Positions 34,928 to 46,281 of a stretch of DNA of 64,000 bases are shown here, piece by piece. A program made the position numbers and the translations under genes. The stretch is from Pomphorhynchus laevis (Eukaryota > Acanthocephala > Palaeacanthocephala > Echinorhynchida > Pomphorhynchidae): NCBI GenBank assembly GCA_012934845.2, contig WNNJ02001809.1, positions 186,001 to 250,000 of the forward strand, read 5' to 3'. The notes beneath the pieces are model-generated. The model was not told the origin of the DNA and made no database searches. It saw only the letters and a program-made list of their open reading frames with translations. Within the stretch, counting starts at the first letter, position 1. Each line of letters opens with the position of its first letter.

Positions 34928-37900
34928 TTTATTTATCGTGGCATATGCGTGACATCTGCACGCTTGCAAGTCCACTAACTAACAAACACAAAAGTCAAGC
35001 AGATAAATTGTTAAAATTGTTTAAATGGAATTGGGTTTGGCGTTTGAAGCACAACAGGGAGGTTGATTGACTTATATGAATGGGAAGATGATTTAACGAG
35101 AGAGGTGCAGCCACAAGGAAGGAGCGGAAGCCAAAAGAGGTAGAGTAGTTTGCGACATGAAAAAGAAGAGAATTACGGAACGCCATGATCAGCAAATAGA
35201 ACGAGAGTTATTAAGAAAAGCCAAGTTGAGAAAGGGAGGGGTATGAAAAGTAAAGAGGCGGAAAGCGATGAGAAGACGAATTTGAACACGACAATAAATG
35301 GTAGGCAAATCGAGAGAAGTTAGATGGTGGGATGTACGATCAAAACGACGAAGTAGAATTCGGACGGCTGTGTTGATGATGCGTTATAGTGGGAGTGGAT
35401 TTTGGTGAGTTGGAAAGACGGCTGCGTTTACGATGCGTTGTAGTGGGAGTAGATTTAGGTGAGTTGGAAAATAGACTAAGACAGTAATCAAGTCATGAGC
35501 ATAAGATAGAAGACATGAGTCATACAAGGAAAATCGATCAATCTACAAATTTTAGGGGGGTTGCGGAGAATCAAGGTAGATGAGCGTACTTTATCCCGAA
35601 TAAAATGTTTAAGGGCAAGTCGGTTGTCGAAATAGAAGCCTAGAAAAACGAGATTATCTACGAAAGGAATAATTGTAGAATTTAATGATATGATGGAGGT
35701 TCTAAGCGGGCGTCGAGGAAGGATCCACAGTATTTTGGATTTATCAGGATTCAGAGAAAGGCGAAGGGAATAATTATGATTGAAAATTGAGGTATGACAG
35801 TTGCTAGCAGAAACACTAAGATTGTGAATACGATAAACAGGTGCATGAGCATAGATGAGAATGTCATCAGCATACTGCATCACATGAACGTTAAAGGTAT
35901 GATAAATGGAATACAAGTCAGTGAGAAGAAGATAGAAAATCAAAGGGGCTAATAAGGAGCATTGTAGAACACCGGACGTAATGGAAGAAGGATTGGAAAG
36001 AGAATAGTTAGAACAAACGCGAAAAGTACGGTTTGATAGATACTAAGAAAACCAAGTACAGTGGGTAAAGATAATCCATAATCATGACGAAGACGATGGT
36101 AAGAATCGAGTGATCGAAGATATCAAAAGCAGATGATAGATCTAGAGAAACTATGGCACTACATAATTTTTGATCGCGCGAGATTAGTAAGTCATTATAA
36201 ACTTTAAGACATGCAATTTCAGAGAATGATTAGAGCGAAAAGCAGATTGGAAGGGAGGAAATAAGTTGGAGGGAAAGATATATGCATTAGATTGCTTGAG
36301 AACAAGACGCTTAAGGGTTTTAGAGATGTTTGGGAGAAGTGAGATAGGACGGTACGAATATGGTAGTGAGGTGTGGAGATATTTTTTGGGGGAGATGATG
36401 AACAGTGGCGCACTTTCAGTTGAAAGGAAATGTACGGCTACGGAGAGACAAGTTAAACAATCTGGTTAGGAATGGTGAGATAGAGGAGCAGATATTTGGA
36501 AGCAAGTGAGTAAGAATTAGGTCAGAAGAAGAGGTATTATTAGGTGATGACAGAAGAACCAAAGAAACCTCATCAGACAAAACGGGAAGTTGGAATGGAT
36601 CTGGGAGGGAAGTATTTAAAAATAAAGGGTATAAGGGAGATATGGGTAGAAGCGAAATTAAATTAGATAGCTAGGATTGTAGATAAGAAAACATGCATCA
36701 GGATTTATGTTAAAAGGGGTAGATGATCATGAAAGAATTTAGTTTAAGATTTTCCAATGAAATTTAGAGCTGGAAGATGACTCGAGTTGATTTCGCCAAA
36801 AAATAGTACGTTTAGTACACATAAGAATGATATAGGAACGTCGAAGAGAAAGGTAAAATGCACGGATATTTGAAGTGAGTGATTTTGGAGAACGTTTAAG
36901 AAAGCGATTAAACATACAAAAAGAGTGGTGAAGTCGACGCCTGGATCGACTACAGTAGGATTCGAACAAGGAAGCATGACGCAAGCGCTGAAAACGTCGG
37001 AGTCGAATAGGCCGAAGGTGATTGGGACTATTCGTAAGTTCAGAATCAAACAGAATGTAGAGATTATCGGTAAAAAAGATAGTTAAGTGGAAGTGAAACT
37101 AGTGAAGAATTGAGTAAGGCTTCACAAAGAAGAGAGATATCGAGAAGTTTCCAGTGTCGACTTGGGGTAGATAATGTCGGAGGCGCAGAAGGAGGATGGG
37201 GACGAATAAGAGTAGGAGTGATAAAAAAATGATCGGACAAGTCAGGTTCAGTAATTGACAATAAGATACATGCATTGAAACAGTTGGAACAGTAATGATG
37301 TTGAGAGCATCGCCGATAATATGAGTGGGGCTTTTGAAAGTAATTTATAATTAAAATCAGAAAAGGGTTAGTTAAAGTGATAGCCTCAGAGTTAGACAAT
37401 CAAGACGAATGTTAAAGCCACCAAGACCAAAGGAAGGAGTATAAGACAATGAAACGTGAGAAAGATCTTCAAGCTGGCTAAAGAACATACGTGGTGGGTA
37501 ACCGAGCCTGGACGGTATTTACTCACAAGTTCGAGAGGGAAAGGAATTGATGATCTGCAAATGTGCAATTCGAACGAAGTTGAAGAATGCTAGCATTGTT
37601 TATACGTAGACGTTAGGTGACGAGCAATGGCAACAATATCGCGATGGTTAGAAACAATAGATGTGGAAGAGACAATTGGAAGAGTTGATTTAAATAGAGA
37701 ACAACCAGAGCGACATAGACGACAAATCACAAAATCGTCAGAGTCAGAGTGCCAGGATTCGGTAATGCAGATATTATTTATAGATAATTGATCGAAGAAA
37801 TCAATGAGCAGATCAGCTTTATGAAGAATGAAGCGGGTGTTAAAAAGACTATGAAGAAAAGTATATCCAGGAGCGAGGAGACTCGCCCAGTCTTCTTCCT

Positions 37901-38385
37901 TTCCTCAGAAGACTGGGGGAGAGACGGGAAGCCATCGGATTTTTGGCCTAGTGCTTACGACGTGAAAATTTCCGTTGATTTGATGGATTGATAGAGATGA
38001 CTCGCCATTTCTTTCACGTCGATGTTTCTCAATGGGAGCTGAATTAAGCTGGGCAATATCAGAAGGGGAACGGTCTGGAAAGATACGACAAGTAGATGAA
38101 GTGGTGAGAAGTTTAAAACGTTGGGAGAGTACTGAAGAAACATATGAATTAGTCGGAAAATGATTTTTAGTAGTGGAGTACTGATATGAGGGGCATGACA
38201 GCTGTAGAAGTTGTACTGATGAACAAAAACCACATGTCAACGGTTTACTTTGATACGCCGATCGGTCGAATATTTTAACTCGAACAAGGGTCCAAACGTC
38301 AGTCTTTATAATTGCATCCAACTTCCAAGCTGATAGAAATAGATATCTACTTGTAGATAGGCAAATGCAAATACAGTACAATATA
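34928..38385 (-). mobile_element. L2-like LINE copy B, divergent and decayed
   Basis: It shares the 3' end (CGATAAATAAAT-type terminus at 34928) and the EN, RT and C-terminal order of copies A, C and D, but is clearly more diverged. The RT catalytic region MQYADDILIYAHAPVYRIHN lies in 35943-35488 with FLGFYFDNRLALKHF. EN pieces are near 37400-37064. A local 55-bp tandem duplication sits at about 35365-35475. It has many stops and frame changes. Confidence 0.8.
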
Positions 38386-38399
38386 TACTGTAAATTATA

Positions 38400-39117
38400 T
38401 ACCTTACAATATATACCATTATATACCTTACAATATATACCTTACAATTGTCTGATATAACACAGATTTGGCTAATATAAATTGTTATTTTCAGTAAAAT
38501 ATCTGTTTCTTATGAACGACCAAAACGGCCTTATTGTCCGTTAGATGGAAAATCTAACAAAATTATTTTCTGGTAATTGAACGATTATCACTTAAATAAT
38601 TTACCATTATCGCTCGTACTGTGATACTACTGTAAATGCTTTTATAGTTGCAGCAATAGAAAAAATGAGATAAAATTTAAAAAATAAATGTCAACACTCA
38701 CTAATATGCTAAAACTCGTTTTTTATCTGCTATGAACTCTTTGAATTGTGCATTCATGATCCCTCGCACCAAGGCAGTCTACAAAAATAACAGAAAATGA
38801 ATAAAATTCATTATACATTTCACAGTACGCTTTTTGAAAACTAGATACAGCTCTATTTTGTTCAAAATATTTGAAATAGCTGTTCTAACTTTGAAGTTGT
38901 CAACAACTGGTAATGCTAAGGATCCGATGTTGTAACAATGGTTAAAATATTGATTATCAATATTACTTTTATATTGGTCTCACTTGTCAATATTGTGAGA
39001 GCATTCAAATTCGCCTGACGAATATATCTGCTTAAATTAGACTTTATCTTGCCCGATAACTTTATGACGCAAGATTATTGAGTATTAAAGATTGTATAGA
39101 TATACTCGTAAACAAAG
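38400..39117. other. No gene; short ATATACCTTACA repeats
   Basis: 38395-38450 has four near-tandem TATATACCTTACAATA-like units. The rest is AT-rich without recognised features. Confidence 0.5.
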
Positions 39118-41003
39118 GATTTATTTTAACGTGGCAAATGCGTGCCAGCTCACGCTTACATGACCACAACAAAACAAGACTGTGAATCAGGTGTCGAGGT
39201 GTGAACGGAGGAGGTGTTTGAATGTGATAAAGGAAGGGGCGCGGCGGACGTCGAGAGGGAGTTGATTCCAGGCGAGTGAGGCGGCGACGAGGAAGGATCG
39301 GAGACCGTAGTTGTTGGAGTAATTAGGAACGTGGAGTAAGAGGGTATGACGGGAACGAAGCGATAGCGAGGTGGGGCGAGTATCGTCTAAGAAAGGAAGG
39401 TTGATGAACGATGGGGAGCCGACAGCGATGAGACGAAAAGTAACGAGAAGAAGGCGGAGTTTGATGCGGATGTGGATGGTGGGCCAGGAGAGTTGGGCAA
39501 AATATGTGGATGTGTAGTCGAAGCGACGGAGCCGAAAGATCACTCAAACGGCGGTGTTGATTATTCGTTGTAGGGGTAGGATGATGGATTTTGGAAAATT
39601 GGCGAAAAGGCTAAGGCAGTAATCGATTCTAGGGAAAAGAAGCGATGAAAGAAGAGACATATAAGAACGGAAGTCGATACGGGGGCGGATACGGCGGATG
39701 TCACTGATAATTAAGTTAGATGAGCGGACCTTGTCACGGACGAAGGGTTTAAGGGAAAGGTGATCATCGAAATGGAAGCTTAAGAAAGTGAGATTGGGGA
39801 CTATGGGGATGATCGATGATGCAAAATATACAGTGGGAGGAGATATGTTTGGTTTACGGGGGAAGATCCACATTATTTTGGACTTTTCGGGGTTTAGAAC
39901 GAGATGGAGATTGGAGAGACGTTTGTAGATAGAAGAAAGACAGTTGGAGGCAGAAATGCCGATATCGTGTATGCGATGTGCGGGTGCATGAGCATAGATT
40001 AGAATGTCATCGGCGTATTGCATGACATTAAAGGAGTGGGGTTTGATAAACGGAGAGAGATCGCCAAGCAGAAGAGAGAAAAGCAGGGGACCTAGGACTG
40101 AACCTTGTGGAACCCCGCAAAAAATAGGGATGGGAGGGGAGGATGATGAATTAGAACAGACGCGAAAGGAACGGTCGGATAGATATGAGGCGAACCATGC
40201 TACAGAGGAGGAAGAAAAGTCGTAATCTTAACGAAGGCGAGAAAGGAGGACGGAGTGGTCGACAATGTCGAATACGGAGGAGAGGTCGAGGGAGATGAGA
40301 ACACTATATAGAGCCTTGTCTCGAGAAATGAGTAAGTCGTTGTACACTTTTATGCATGCGATTTCTGTCGAGTGATTAGAGCGGAAAGCGGATTGGAAAG
40401 GAGGGTACAGATTGGATGAGGAGAGATAAGCGTTGATTTGTATTAAGATGATGCGTTCTAAGAGCTTAGAAAGAGTAGGGAGTAGTGAAATGGGGCGATA
40501 GCTAGAAGGAAGGGAGGGTCGAGCGATTGTTTCTTAAGGATGGGACGAACGATTGCGGATTTCCAGTGTGAAGGGAAGATACGACTGCGGATGGACGAGT
40601 TAAACAAGGTTGTGAGAAATGGGGATATCGATGAGCATATAGATTTTAATATGTGAGTAGGCAGGGGATCGGTAGGTGAGGTTTTGTTGGGCAAGGACAT
40701 GAGGACAGATGATACTTCTGTAGGTGAGACAGGGAGAAGATGAAAGAGTTTCGGAAGGATGAGAGTAGACTGGGCAGAGTGGGATAGGATGGAGACCGGG
40801 GTGTGAGAGAGCAACGTGGATACTTTAGTCTGGAGAAATGACGAATAATCATTGGCATTGATGTTGCACGGCGAAGAGGAGCGAGCAAGGATTGACTTAA
40901 AAGTATGCCAGAGAGTCTTAGAGTTGAATGAAGTGATGATTTTATGCTGCCAGAAGGAGTTGCATTTGGTACGTAGTAGGTTGAGATGAGACCGGCGAAG
41001 AGC
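39118..41003 (-). mobile_element. L2-like LINE copy C, 5'-truncated
   Basis: It keeps the 3' terminus at 39118, the RT catalytic region (40023-39544: MQYADDILIYAHAPAHRIHD, FLSFHFDDHLSLKPF), the C-terminal region (39543-39187) and part of the RT fingers (40814-40458). It stops at about 41003, within the EN-RT linker, so it is a 5'-truncated insertion. A few frame changes. Confidence 0.85.
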
Positions 41004-41251
41004 AAGGTCTTCGACAATTGATATTTTATATCAATTGTAGTAGATAGACAATTGATATAAAATACCAGTATCTATCAGTACATTTGCAATTACCTGATAT
41101 AAACTGAATTGTTATAACTTAGCTGATATAAAACTGAATTGTTTGATTTAAAAGTATCTTTTTATTGTGAATTTTATTTTCTTGTAAACGAGCAAAGCGG
41201 CATTTTGATCATATCTCTGTATTACTAATTATTTACATATGTGAAGTATAC

Positions 41252-42180
41252 CTATGAAATTGTCGCTGTACACAAAGCGATTCTTCTATGAAGACGACCC
41301 AGATGTACGTCAGTTCTACCCTATTACAGGTGTGCCTCAAGGCTCCCCACTTTCTCCAATCTTGTATCTTGCTGCCTCTATTGAACTCTACAAAAAATTC
41401 AAACGCGATCAACATCTTGTGGTATACGCTGATGATACCACATCCCTGTTCTCTGGACGCAGGTGCAAAGATGTAGTCTCTAACATCTGCCGTTTCTTTA
41501 CTAGATTAAATGATCAGCTGTCCTTGTCCAACGTTGTTATAAACTCCTCCAAATCGCAGGTGGTTGTCTTTCATGGCGCTCCTGCGACAAGAAAAAAACT
41601 AAAGAGATTAACACTCTCTGCTCTAACTTCCATCCTGACTAATCAACCACTCCCTACCTTCACAAGTCGAGTAAGATACCTGGGGTTCACCATTACGGTG
41701 AACTGGTCAGCAAAAGCTGACCTGGATAGACTAAAACGTATCCTGAAGAAAGCTAGATGGGCCCTGAAACGGGTCCAACATCTGTCATTGAAAGAGAAAA
41801 CCCAAGTGCGCCTCTGGGGTACTTGGGCTATCTCGGGATTTGTCTTCTTTTCAAGAGGACGTCCCCCAGAGCAAAGACTAAGATTTCTTAAGCTCCTTAT
41901 CTTGCGATTACCAAGCATCGTCCGCCTTGATTGGATTATTCGGGGGTGAAAGACCCCGAGTGGTTCAGTCGAAGGGCGGCGTGTTGGATTGGCTGGGGGA
42001 CTCAGATCCCGCTGGACCTGAGGCCTTAAAGATTGGTGAATACCTGAATCGCGACTCATTAGCTAAATTTTTCATTCCTGTATTTTCGATACAAGTTCCT
42101 TTTTATTTTATTTTTTAGTTGTTATATAACACTAAAGTTTTGTTATTTAAGAAAATCTTTATCTTTATCTATGAAATTGT
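41252..42180 (+). mobile_element. 5'-truncated LINE insertion with 12-bp target-site duplication
   Basis: CTATGAAATTGT occurs at 41252-41263 and again at 42169-42180, exactly flanking a truncated LINE. The insert starts in the middle of the RT and ends with a short ATCTTT-type tail after a 3' UTR. This is the signature of target-primed reverse transcription. The intact duplication and the uninterrupted RT frame suggest it is young. Confidence 0.92.
41264..41949 (+). CDS. C-terminal part of a LINE reverse transcriptase
   Basis: The frame is open from the insertion junction to the stop at 41947-41949. The ATG at 41254 belongs to the target-site duplication, not to the element. Motif B is GVPQGSPLSPILYLAASIEL, motif C is VVYADDTTSLF with the catalytic YADD, then NSSKSQVVVFHG (motif D) and YLGFTITVNW (motif E). 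The last part, RLWGTWAISGFVFFSRGRPP and the Leu-rich C-terminus, is the connection region. The clade is within the Jockey/I/R1 broad group (inference). Without the N-terminal endonuclease and motif A it cannot act alone. Confidence 0.85.
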
Positions 42181-42350
42181 TATGTATGTCGATGATATTA
42201 TAAGTTTCTAATTAGGATCAACACAAACAAATTGCTGACGCAGAGATGAATCATATATTGGATTGATGTCAAGCTTGTAAGTTAATCTTGAATACAAGGA
42301 GATTAATATAATTCATTATTGGATTTTGGCCTAATTACTGATCCGAGAAC

Positions 42351-42459
42351 GAGAACTTATACTTGCTGAGCTTTAGCCTTATTACAGTCCTGATAACAAA
42401 ATGGCTGTTGTTGTGATCAGGACTGTAATAAGTTGAAAATTCAGCACGAATAAGTTCTC
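42351..42459. mobile_element. Short palindromic element
   Basis: GAGAACTTAT and CTTATTACAGTCCTGAT at the left are mirrored by ATCAGGACTGTAATAAG and ATAAGTTCTC at the right. The inner 17-bp stem is perfect. Confidence 0.8.
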
Positions 42460-42499
42460 TTTCCCGTGTTTGTAATTATACCGAAACTCAATAATAAAA

Positions 42500-43002
42500 A
42501 TAACTTTGGACACGAAAGCAAACTTCAACAATTTATATTATCGTTGTTTTAAAAAATCTACCAATAATGTGAATCCTACAGCAAATATTAATGGATTAAA
42601 TTTTGATCAACTGAGTCACGTTATAGTATTGTATTTAACAACTTCATTTTTGGAATATATAGATAAACGTAATAACGATTATCGTAATCAGCTATTATTT
42701 CTCATACTTAAATTGAAATATGGATTCGAATATGAATATTTAGTGTTTGTATTTAACACTTATGCAGAGTTTATTATCTTATGCATATGCAACTTTCATC
42801 AACATGTCAAGAAAATTAACGAAGCGTATCAAATCCATTGAAAGACATGCGACCTGCTTCTGTCAATGTGGTCTTCAAGAAGTTGATGTTATTTATCGAA
42901 AATATTCACAAATTACGTTGATCGATGCTCTAAGAAACCTGGTTTTCTTAATCATACTTTGTTGGACTTACATACTCAAAAATTATATTTTGAAAAAGTA
43001 AA
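42500..43002 (+). other. Possible exons or retroelement scrap, unassigned
   Basis: Two overlapping frames look protein-like: GLNFDQLSHVIVLYLTTSFL (42506-42841) and, after a GCAG acceptor-like site at 42771, FINMSRKLTKRIKSIERHAT and EVDVIYRKYSQITLIDALRN. The second resembles the LINE RT C-terminal 'KxIERxAT' helix. No firm phase-consistent junction was found. Confidence 0.25.
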
Positions 43003-43239
43003 TTAAGACCTTTAGAACTGATACTATTTATATCTTTCAAGAACTCGGGCATACATTATTTGGATGATTTAACCGTATAATTTCATTTTATTGACCATTT
43101 TTGAAGTGAGAATGATGTATTTTTATAATACAATCGAAGATAGATAACAGTGGTTTCAATAACAATCATGTCATGTAACCAATAAATAAAATTCATAAAA
43201 AAACACAATTTTGACTTGATGTTTTTTACTCAACTATGA

Positions 43240-43500
43240 TGCCGATGTGACTAATCAGATAATATATCTGAGTCTACGTATTTTATACTATATATAAATT
43301 AAAAATAGAGATAAATAATTATAAATAATAAATAATTATATGATTTTATACAATTTATATTTACATCACGATAAAATTTAAAATTAAATTATAAAACAAC
43401 AGCTAAGTCTACGTATTTTTTATTATTTATAAATTAAAAATAACGCTAAATAAAAATTAAATAATTAAGTAATAATTTAATAATAAATAATTATAAAATA
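43240..43500 (-). repeat. Duplicated AT-rich tail with TACGTAGACT block
   Basis: Two versions of a GTCTACGTATTTT...ATAAATTAAAAATA segment start at about 43272 and 43412. The reverse complement matches the end of the PLE 3' UTR near 16873. Confidence 0.5.
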
Positions 43501-43945
43501 AGTAATTGTTGATTTTTTAATTGTCATGATTTTTTTAAATTGCATTTAACGATGACCAAACATGTTTCTTGACAACCAACATTTGTTTTATATTTTGAAC
43601 ATTTTTACATCCTTTTTATCTAAGAATGCTTGTTACAGTCCACTATGTAATAATTCTTTTTATGTTAGTTTTGAAGGGCATTTCACCCACACGAGAACTG
43701 TAATAATTTATTTGACGTTTAGGCCAATCAGTGGCTTTTCAATTTTTTTGTATCTTAAAAGGGCTTTCAAAATTTGTCAAAGACAAAAATTATTAAATTA
43801 TCAAGAACGCTACTGAGTTTCAAAGACTACTAAGTGCCATAACTTCGGTATCGTTTTTATACAACAATAAGGCATTGAACTAATCTAATGCGCATATTTC
43901 ACAATCGAGAAGTCAACATCTTATTGTTAAACATTAAACTTTTAA

Positions 43946-44224
43946 ATTGTTCAGGGCGTTTAAGCATCGAGATGAATAGAAAAAGAAAATTATTGTTCAC
44001 AAATTTTTGACTATTGCAATAGTCCTTTTCAAGTGTTATGACATAGCATAACACTCACAGCGTTTAAACATCGAGATGAATAGAAAACGAAAATTATTGT
44101 TCACAAATTTTCGACTATTGCAATAGTCCTTTTCAAGTGTAAAGGACTATCGCAATAGTCGAAAATTTGTGAATAATAATTTTATTTTACTATTCTTCTC
44201 GATGTTAAAAAAGCCCTGAACAAT
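43946..44224. mobile_element. Compound MITE flanked by TTAA
   Basis: The ends ATTGTTCAGGGCG and CCCTGAACAAT are inverted and lie directly inside TTAA at 43942-43945 and 44225-44228, as for piggyBac-type insertions. The left arm is present twice (43946-44033 and about 44056-44138) around a small palindrome. Each arm holds the ACTATTGCAATAGT core. Confidence 0.7.
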
Positions 44225-44240
44225 TTAAGAGTACATCGAA

Positions 44241-44410
44241 CGTATCATTGGACATTAAACTGTTATGTTCAATGATACATTCGATATGCTTTTGTATTAT
44301 ACAGGGCGTTTAAACATCAAGAGGAAATGAATTGAAGATTATGACTCCAAAATTTCGACTATTGTAATAGTTCTTTTCGAAAGTCCTTTTAACGTATTAT
44401 GATAATTAAC
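44241..44410. repeat. Small palindrome and a third arm of the same MITE family
   Basis: ATCGAACGTATCATTG and CAATGATACATTCGAT pair at 44235-44290. CAGGGCGTTTAAACATCAAG starts another arm at 44308. Confidence 0.6.
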
Positions 44411-44928
44411 GCATTACCCTAATTACATGGTAAAAACTTTTCGATTTAGCGCGGAGCTTAGGCACTGCTTTGACGTCGTTTGCTATTAAAAGTCCAGTGT
44501 TTTGTTCATATTCGATGTGTGATTTATTATAGTGACAAGCATTACTGTTCATTCTCATAATAATTTACTGGTATGTATTGCAATTAAGTTTACTTCTCAT
44601 GCCAATTTCCACACTATTATGGCCTATTTAATATAATTAAATGGCCTATTTAATACTATGCCATATTATAATTATATAATTATGGCCTATTTAGGCCATG
44701 ATTATAAATTTTATGATTTCATTATTACCATAAAATAATTTATCCGAATGTTTAATTTTGTATTTAATCGATAATGTGCAAGTAAAATGAATAACTTTAT
44801 GTCTAGGCATTCAATTGCATTCAGTGTTCTTCGATTAGCTTTTCTAGGAGGCTTGTTTTATAAAAGGCTTTTAAAAAAGGGAAATATTTAATTGTAACTC
44901 ATTTAATTTTATTAAATATATATAATAA
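44411..44928. other. No recognised gene
   Basis: AT-rich sequence with a short ATGGCCTATTTAATA repeat around 44620-44700. Confidence 0.4.
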
Positions 44929-45147
44929 ATTTGACGGGATTCTAATTATTTAGTAAATAAGCGTATATAAAGGGTTGTAAACAGTAACATCAGTTTCGTA
45001 AGTTACAAATCAAACAAGGCGAGACAAGTATAAAAATATACAATGAGCTGCGCAACTAGTATAATTCAATACTTCCCATCGATTCATTTTTTAATCTTCG
45101 GAAAACAACAGACAAATTTGAAAATATGTAATGAGCTGTGCAACTAT
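44929..45147 (+). repeat. Right half of the 219-bp inverted repeat
   Basis: This is the inverted partner of bases 1-219. Beyond 45147 the sequence continues into a third, weaker version of the 88-bp unit, up to about 45205. The inner boundary is ATTTGACGGG at 44929-44938. Near identity means the two copies are recent, or have been kept alike by gene conversion. Confidence 0.9.
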
Positions 45148-45299
45148 CATAATTCAAAACTTTATTATCGATTCATTTTCTAATCCCAAGAAAACAGCGA
45201 TTTTAAAGTATAATGTAATAAATTTAATATTAATATTTTTACACAAATTATATAAGCCGCAAATGGCTATTTTAACTGTTCACATAAAAAATTCAATTA

Positions 45300-45572
45300 C
45301 TAAAATGACTTGAAACGTCCACGCCAGCATTTAATAGGTAATGTCGAATATTTTGCTTGAATCAGCAGTAGCATGATGCACATAAAGTTTCTTAAGACAG
45401 CACATTCGATACATTTAAAGACCGATGTGAGTCGCACCACGCTTGGGACTTTGCCGTGTGGTAATTTATATAGTGATAGAAAATGCCCTTTACGAGTTGA
45501 CGAGCTAATCTTCAATATTCTAATGTTATGTTTTTTTAAATCTCGCTTCAGGAATATATGATAATGCTTCAT
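45300..45572 (-). CDS. Unrecognised frame abutting a PLE insertion
   Basis: Open for 90 codons and ending TLPIKCWRGRFKSF before a TAG. Peptides such as SLYKLPHGKVPSVVRLTSVF look coding rather than random AT-rich translation. Its upstream side is cut at 45573, exactly where a PLE RT tail begins on the other strand. This could be the last exon of a host gene interrupted by the element, or chance. No homology recognised. Confidence 0.25.
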   Translation of the reverse strand: MKHYHIFLKRDLKKHNIRILKISSSTRKGHFLSLYKLPHGKVPSVVRLTSVFKCIECAVLRNFMCIMLLLIQAKYSTLPIKCWRGRFKSF

Positions 45573-45900
45573 TAAAAATTTAATAGATACATATTTTAAA
45601 CTAGGTTACTATAAAAATAAAATCAGACAGAAAATAGTAAAAAATATAAATCAACAAATATTATTAAAAATAAATTTAAACTATTAAGCGAGAATTTTTT
45701 ATGGATGAATAATTAATAATATTATTAAAATATATAATATTTTATAATTAATAATATTATTTTTTAGAGAAAAAAACAAAGACAAGAAAAATATGCATTA
45801 GAAATCTTCGTCGCCTAAGCGACTAGCACGACGGGTAGTTTACCAGTCAAGGAGTACGTCAACTCCTCCAACTCATAAGATGTACCTTGAATGATTTAGC
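45573..45900 (+). mobile_element. PLE 3' fragment
   Basis: It starts with sequence equivalent to the NLIDTYFKLGYYKN part of the RT at 15339-16523, runs to the former stop region and on into a 3' UTR with short hairpins (GTCGCCTAAGCGAC at 45810). Strongly 5'-truncated and broken. Confidence 0.75.
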
Positions 45901-46081
45901 ATAGGATATGTATATCGAACATTATATTAATATTACATTAATATTTTAATAATATTTTATTTTAATCAAAAAAAAACAATTTTAGAGTATAATATTATAA
46001 ATTGAATATTGTCATGTTATGATTTGTTCTTTTTAAATATTATTTAATTAATATATAATATTAATATTTTATTAATATCTT

Positions 46082-46137
46082 ATTGACTGCGAACCATCCC
46101 CTAGAATATAAGAGACTGAATTGATTATTTTGATATT
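46082..46137. repeat. Left arm of an inverted repeat bracketing LINE copy D
   Basis: ATTGACTGCGAACCATCCCC continuing to GATATT at 46137 is the inverse of 51102-51150, with three substitutions and one short indel visible. Confidence 0.85.
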
Positions 46138-46273
46138 TCGACTGTACTTAGCAGTACGTTTCAATTGTATGTAATCAGTTTTTTATATTAAGTGAAATTT
46201 CTGAATATAAATAACTGATTATATACAATTGAAAAAGACTGCTAAGTACAGTCGAAATATCAAAATAATCAAT
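46117..46273. mobile_element. Palindromic MITE-like hairpin
   Basis: TTGATTATTTTGATATTTCG at the left end is matched by the inverse at 46254-46273. The arms extend inward for about 70 bp each with some mismatches. It overlaps the inner end of the left arm above. Confidence 0.8.
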
Positions 46274-46281
46274 TAAAAAAG

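Noticed and set aside
1-45147. A giant virus-like or Polinton-type element between the inverted repeats
   Set aside because: No polymerase, integrase, capsid or packaging gene was recognised inside; the contents are ordinary retroelements and host exons.
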